Positions 6,317 through 6,772 of a stretch of 6,772 nucleotides of DNA are shown here, piece by piece. Positions within the stretch are counted from its first letter, which is position 1. Every line of letters begins with the position of its first letter. Source of the DNA: Gemmatimonadaceae bacterium (GTDB lineage Bacteria > Gemmatimonadota > Gemmatimonadetes > Gemmatimonadales > Gemmatimonadaceae); NCBI GenBank assembly GCA_017881545.1, contig JADGQU010000123.1:1-6772 (forward strand), given 5' to 3'. The notes under the pieces were generated by a model. That model worked only from the letters and a program-made list of their open reading frames with translations, did not search any database and was not told where the DNA came from. The translations under genes were made by a program, and so were the position numbers.

Positions 6317-6407
6317 GCATCCACAATCCGAGGCAGGGAGCGGTCAGTATGAAAGCTTCCAGTTACTGGCTGCAAGCCCTCGGCTCCCTGCTCGGTATTG
6401 AAGATGC
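6317..6407 (-). repeat. Dispersed palindromic repeat, copy 5 (compact form with both termini)
   Basis: A 91-bp element from GCATCCACAATCC at the left to GGTATTGAAGATGC at the right. The two 25-base ends are inverted repeats matching at 19 of 25 positions by hand alignment. CAGGGAGC (6334-6341) pairs with GCTCCCTG (6383-6390). The right part is a half-unit in minus orientation carrying AGTATGAAAGCT (6347-6358); the left part is only the terminus of a second half. Two small hairpins lie inside: CCAG-TTA-CTGG (6359-6369) and GGCT-GCA-AGCC (6368-6378). It lies 14 bp after the GH30 stop in the convergent gap before the pilin gene, where it could also stop transcription. The rest of this 137-bp gap shows nothing else supportable. 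Confidence 0.8.
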
Positions 6408-6439
6408 CCAACGTGCCCGCAGTGTCTCTCCGACGCGTA

Positions 6440-6772
6440 CTAGGTGCAGGTGATCGACCCACCCGCCGTGATATTGCTGTCGCACGTCTTGGCCGACAGC
6501 GAGTGCGTCGATGTGGCGTTCCAGCTGGTCGGGGGGCCGGCGAGCTGATTGACGATGATCGTCACGTTCTGCGAGGTGGAGAAGCCCTGTAGCGGCGAGG
6601 CCATCGTCGCGGTGCCGCCGAAGTACGCACCTGAGTTGTCGGCCGCGTACTGCTCTTCGTAAGTCGCGAGATTGCGGAGGTCCGACTTCATCGCCGCGAC
6701 GTACGCCTTGTCTTTGGTGTTGGAGAACTTCGGAATCGCGATCGCCGCCAGGATGCCGATGATCACGACTAC
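6440..6772 (-). CDS. Type IV pilin or pseudopilin-like protein (N-terminus cut by window edge)
   Basis: 110 residues are visible, beginning VVVIIGILAAIAIPKF, the hydrophobic N-terminal helix typical of type IV pilins and type II secretion pseudopilins after the cleavage motif. The prepilin peptidase site (GFTLIE-like) and the true start must lie beyond base 6772; the GTG at 6766 falls inside the helix and is not a credible start. After the helix come KFSNTKDKAYVAAMKSDLRN and LATYEEQYAADN, an alpha-spine and following segment like those of pilins. Two cysteines near the C-terminus (visible residues 97 and 109) could form the disulfide-bounded D-region loop seen in PilA-type pilins. The protein would be a subunit of a surface filament or secretion pseudopilus in the inner membrane and periplasm. 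The only gene adjoining it within the window, GH30, is convergent and unrelated. Whether it is the major pilin, a minor pilin or a pseudopilin cannot be decided here. Confidence 0.88.
   Translation of the reverse strand, partial: VVVIIGILAAIAIPKFSNTKDKAYVAAMKSDLRNLATYEEQYAADNSGAYFGGTATMASPLQGFSTSQNVTIIVNQLAGPPTSWNATSTHSLSAKTCDSNITAGGSITCT

Noticed and set aside
1539..6407. Integron attC sites between genes
   Set aside because: The repeats are palindromic and at gene ends, but they lack the GTTRRRY/RYYYAAC core ends, the genes are not in one orientation, and copies also lie in divergent gaps.
1539..6407. CRISPR array or simple intrinsic terminators
   Set aside because: The copies are more than 1 kb apart apart from the inverted pair, with no regular spacers. 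Two of the four gaps are divergent, where a terminator is not expected.
6349..6453. A 34-residue small protein starting in repeat copy 5
   Set aside because: It has no Shine-Dalgarno, comes mostly from the repeat, and runs into the 3' end of the convergent pilin gene; there is not enough support to call it a gene.
6764..6766. GTG as the start of the pilin-like gene
   Set aside because: The frame continues upstream as Val-Val to the window edge and the pilin cleavage motif must precede this helix, so the start lies outside the window.

Overview
The window is GC-rich bacterial DNA carrying five recognisable protein genes plus the tail of a sixth. The lineage cannot be fixed from the sequence. 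GC-rich codons, lipoprotein-type signal peptides, a DUF885 lipoprotein and a GH1/GH30 pair fit a Gram-negative soil bacterium. Gemmatimonadota or Acidobacteriota would be reasonable guesses, but this is inference only.

Layout from left to right: (1) the C-terminal 36 codons of an unidentified plus-strand gene end at 113. (2) A GH1 beta-glucosidase lies on the minus strand (149-1510) and converges on that tail, with a 10-bp inverted repeat built around the two stop codons. (3) A MalK/UgpC-type sugar ABC transporter ATPase lies on the plus strand (1645-2751), divergent from GH1. (4) A DUF885 putative metallopeptidase lipoprotein lies on the minus strand (2861-4636). (5) A GH30 glucosylceramidase-like exported enzyme lies on the plus strand (start 4821 or 4878, end 6302). 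(6) A type IV pilin-like protein lies on the minus strand (6440-6772) and is cut at its N-terminus by the window edge. The six genes alternate strand strictly, so none is in an operon with another gene in the window.

Functional reading: GH30 would cut beta-linked glucans or glucosides outside the cytoplasm, the ATPase would power import of the released sugars, and GH1, which has no visible signal peptide, would finish hydrolysis in the cytoplasm. No permease, binding protein or regulator gene is visible, so the ATPase may serve importers encoded elsewhere. The DUF885 and pilin genes have no evident link to this pathway.

The most unusual feature is a dispersed imperfect-palindrome repeat family. 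Each of the four gaps between genes from 1511 to 6439 contains a member. The half-unit begins GCATC(n)7-8CCAAGGCAGGG(A/G)GC and ends AGCTTT(C/T)(A/C)T. The largest member (4697-4875) is two half-units in inverted orientation. Those at 1539-1641 and 6317-6407 look like internally deleted versions, and 2761-2832 is a lone half. One copy supplies the ATG at 4821 of the GH30 reading frame, and another supplies the ribosome binding site of the ATPase gene. These repeats occur in both divergent and convergent gaps, so they are not simply terminators. They look like a MITE-like or REP/BIME-like element that I cannot match to a named family.
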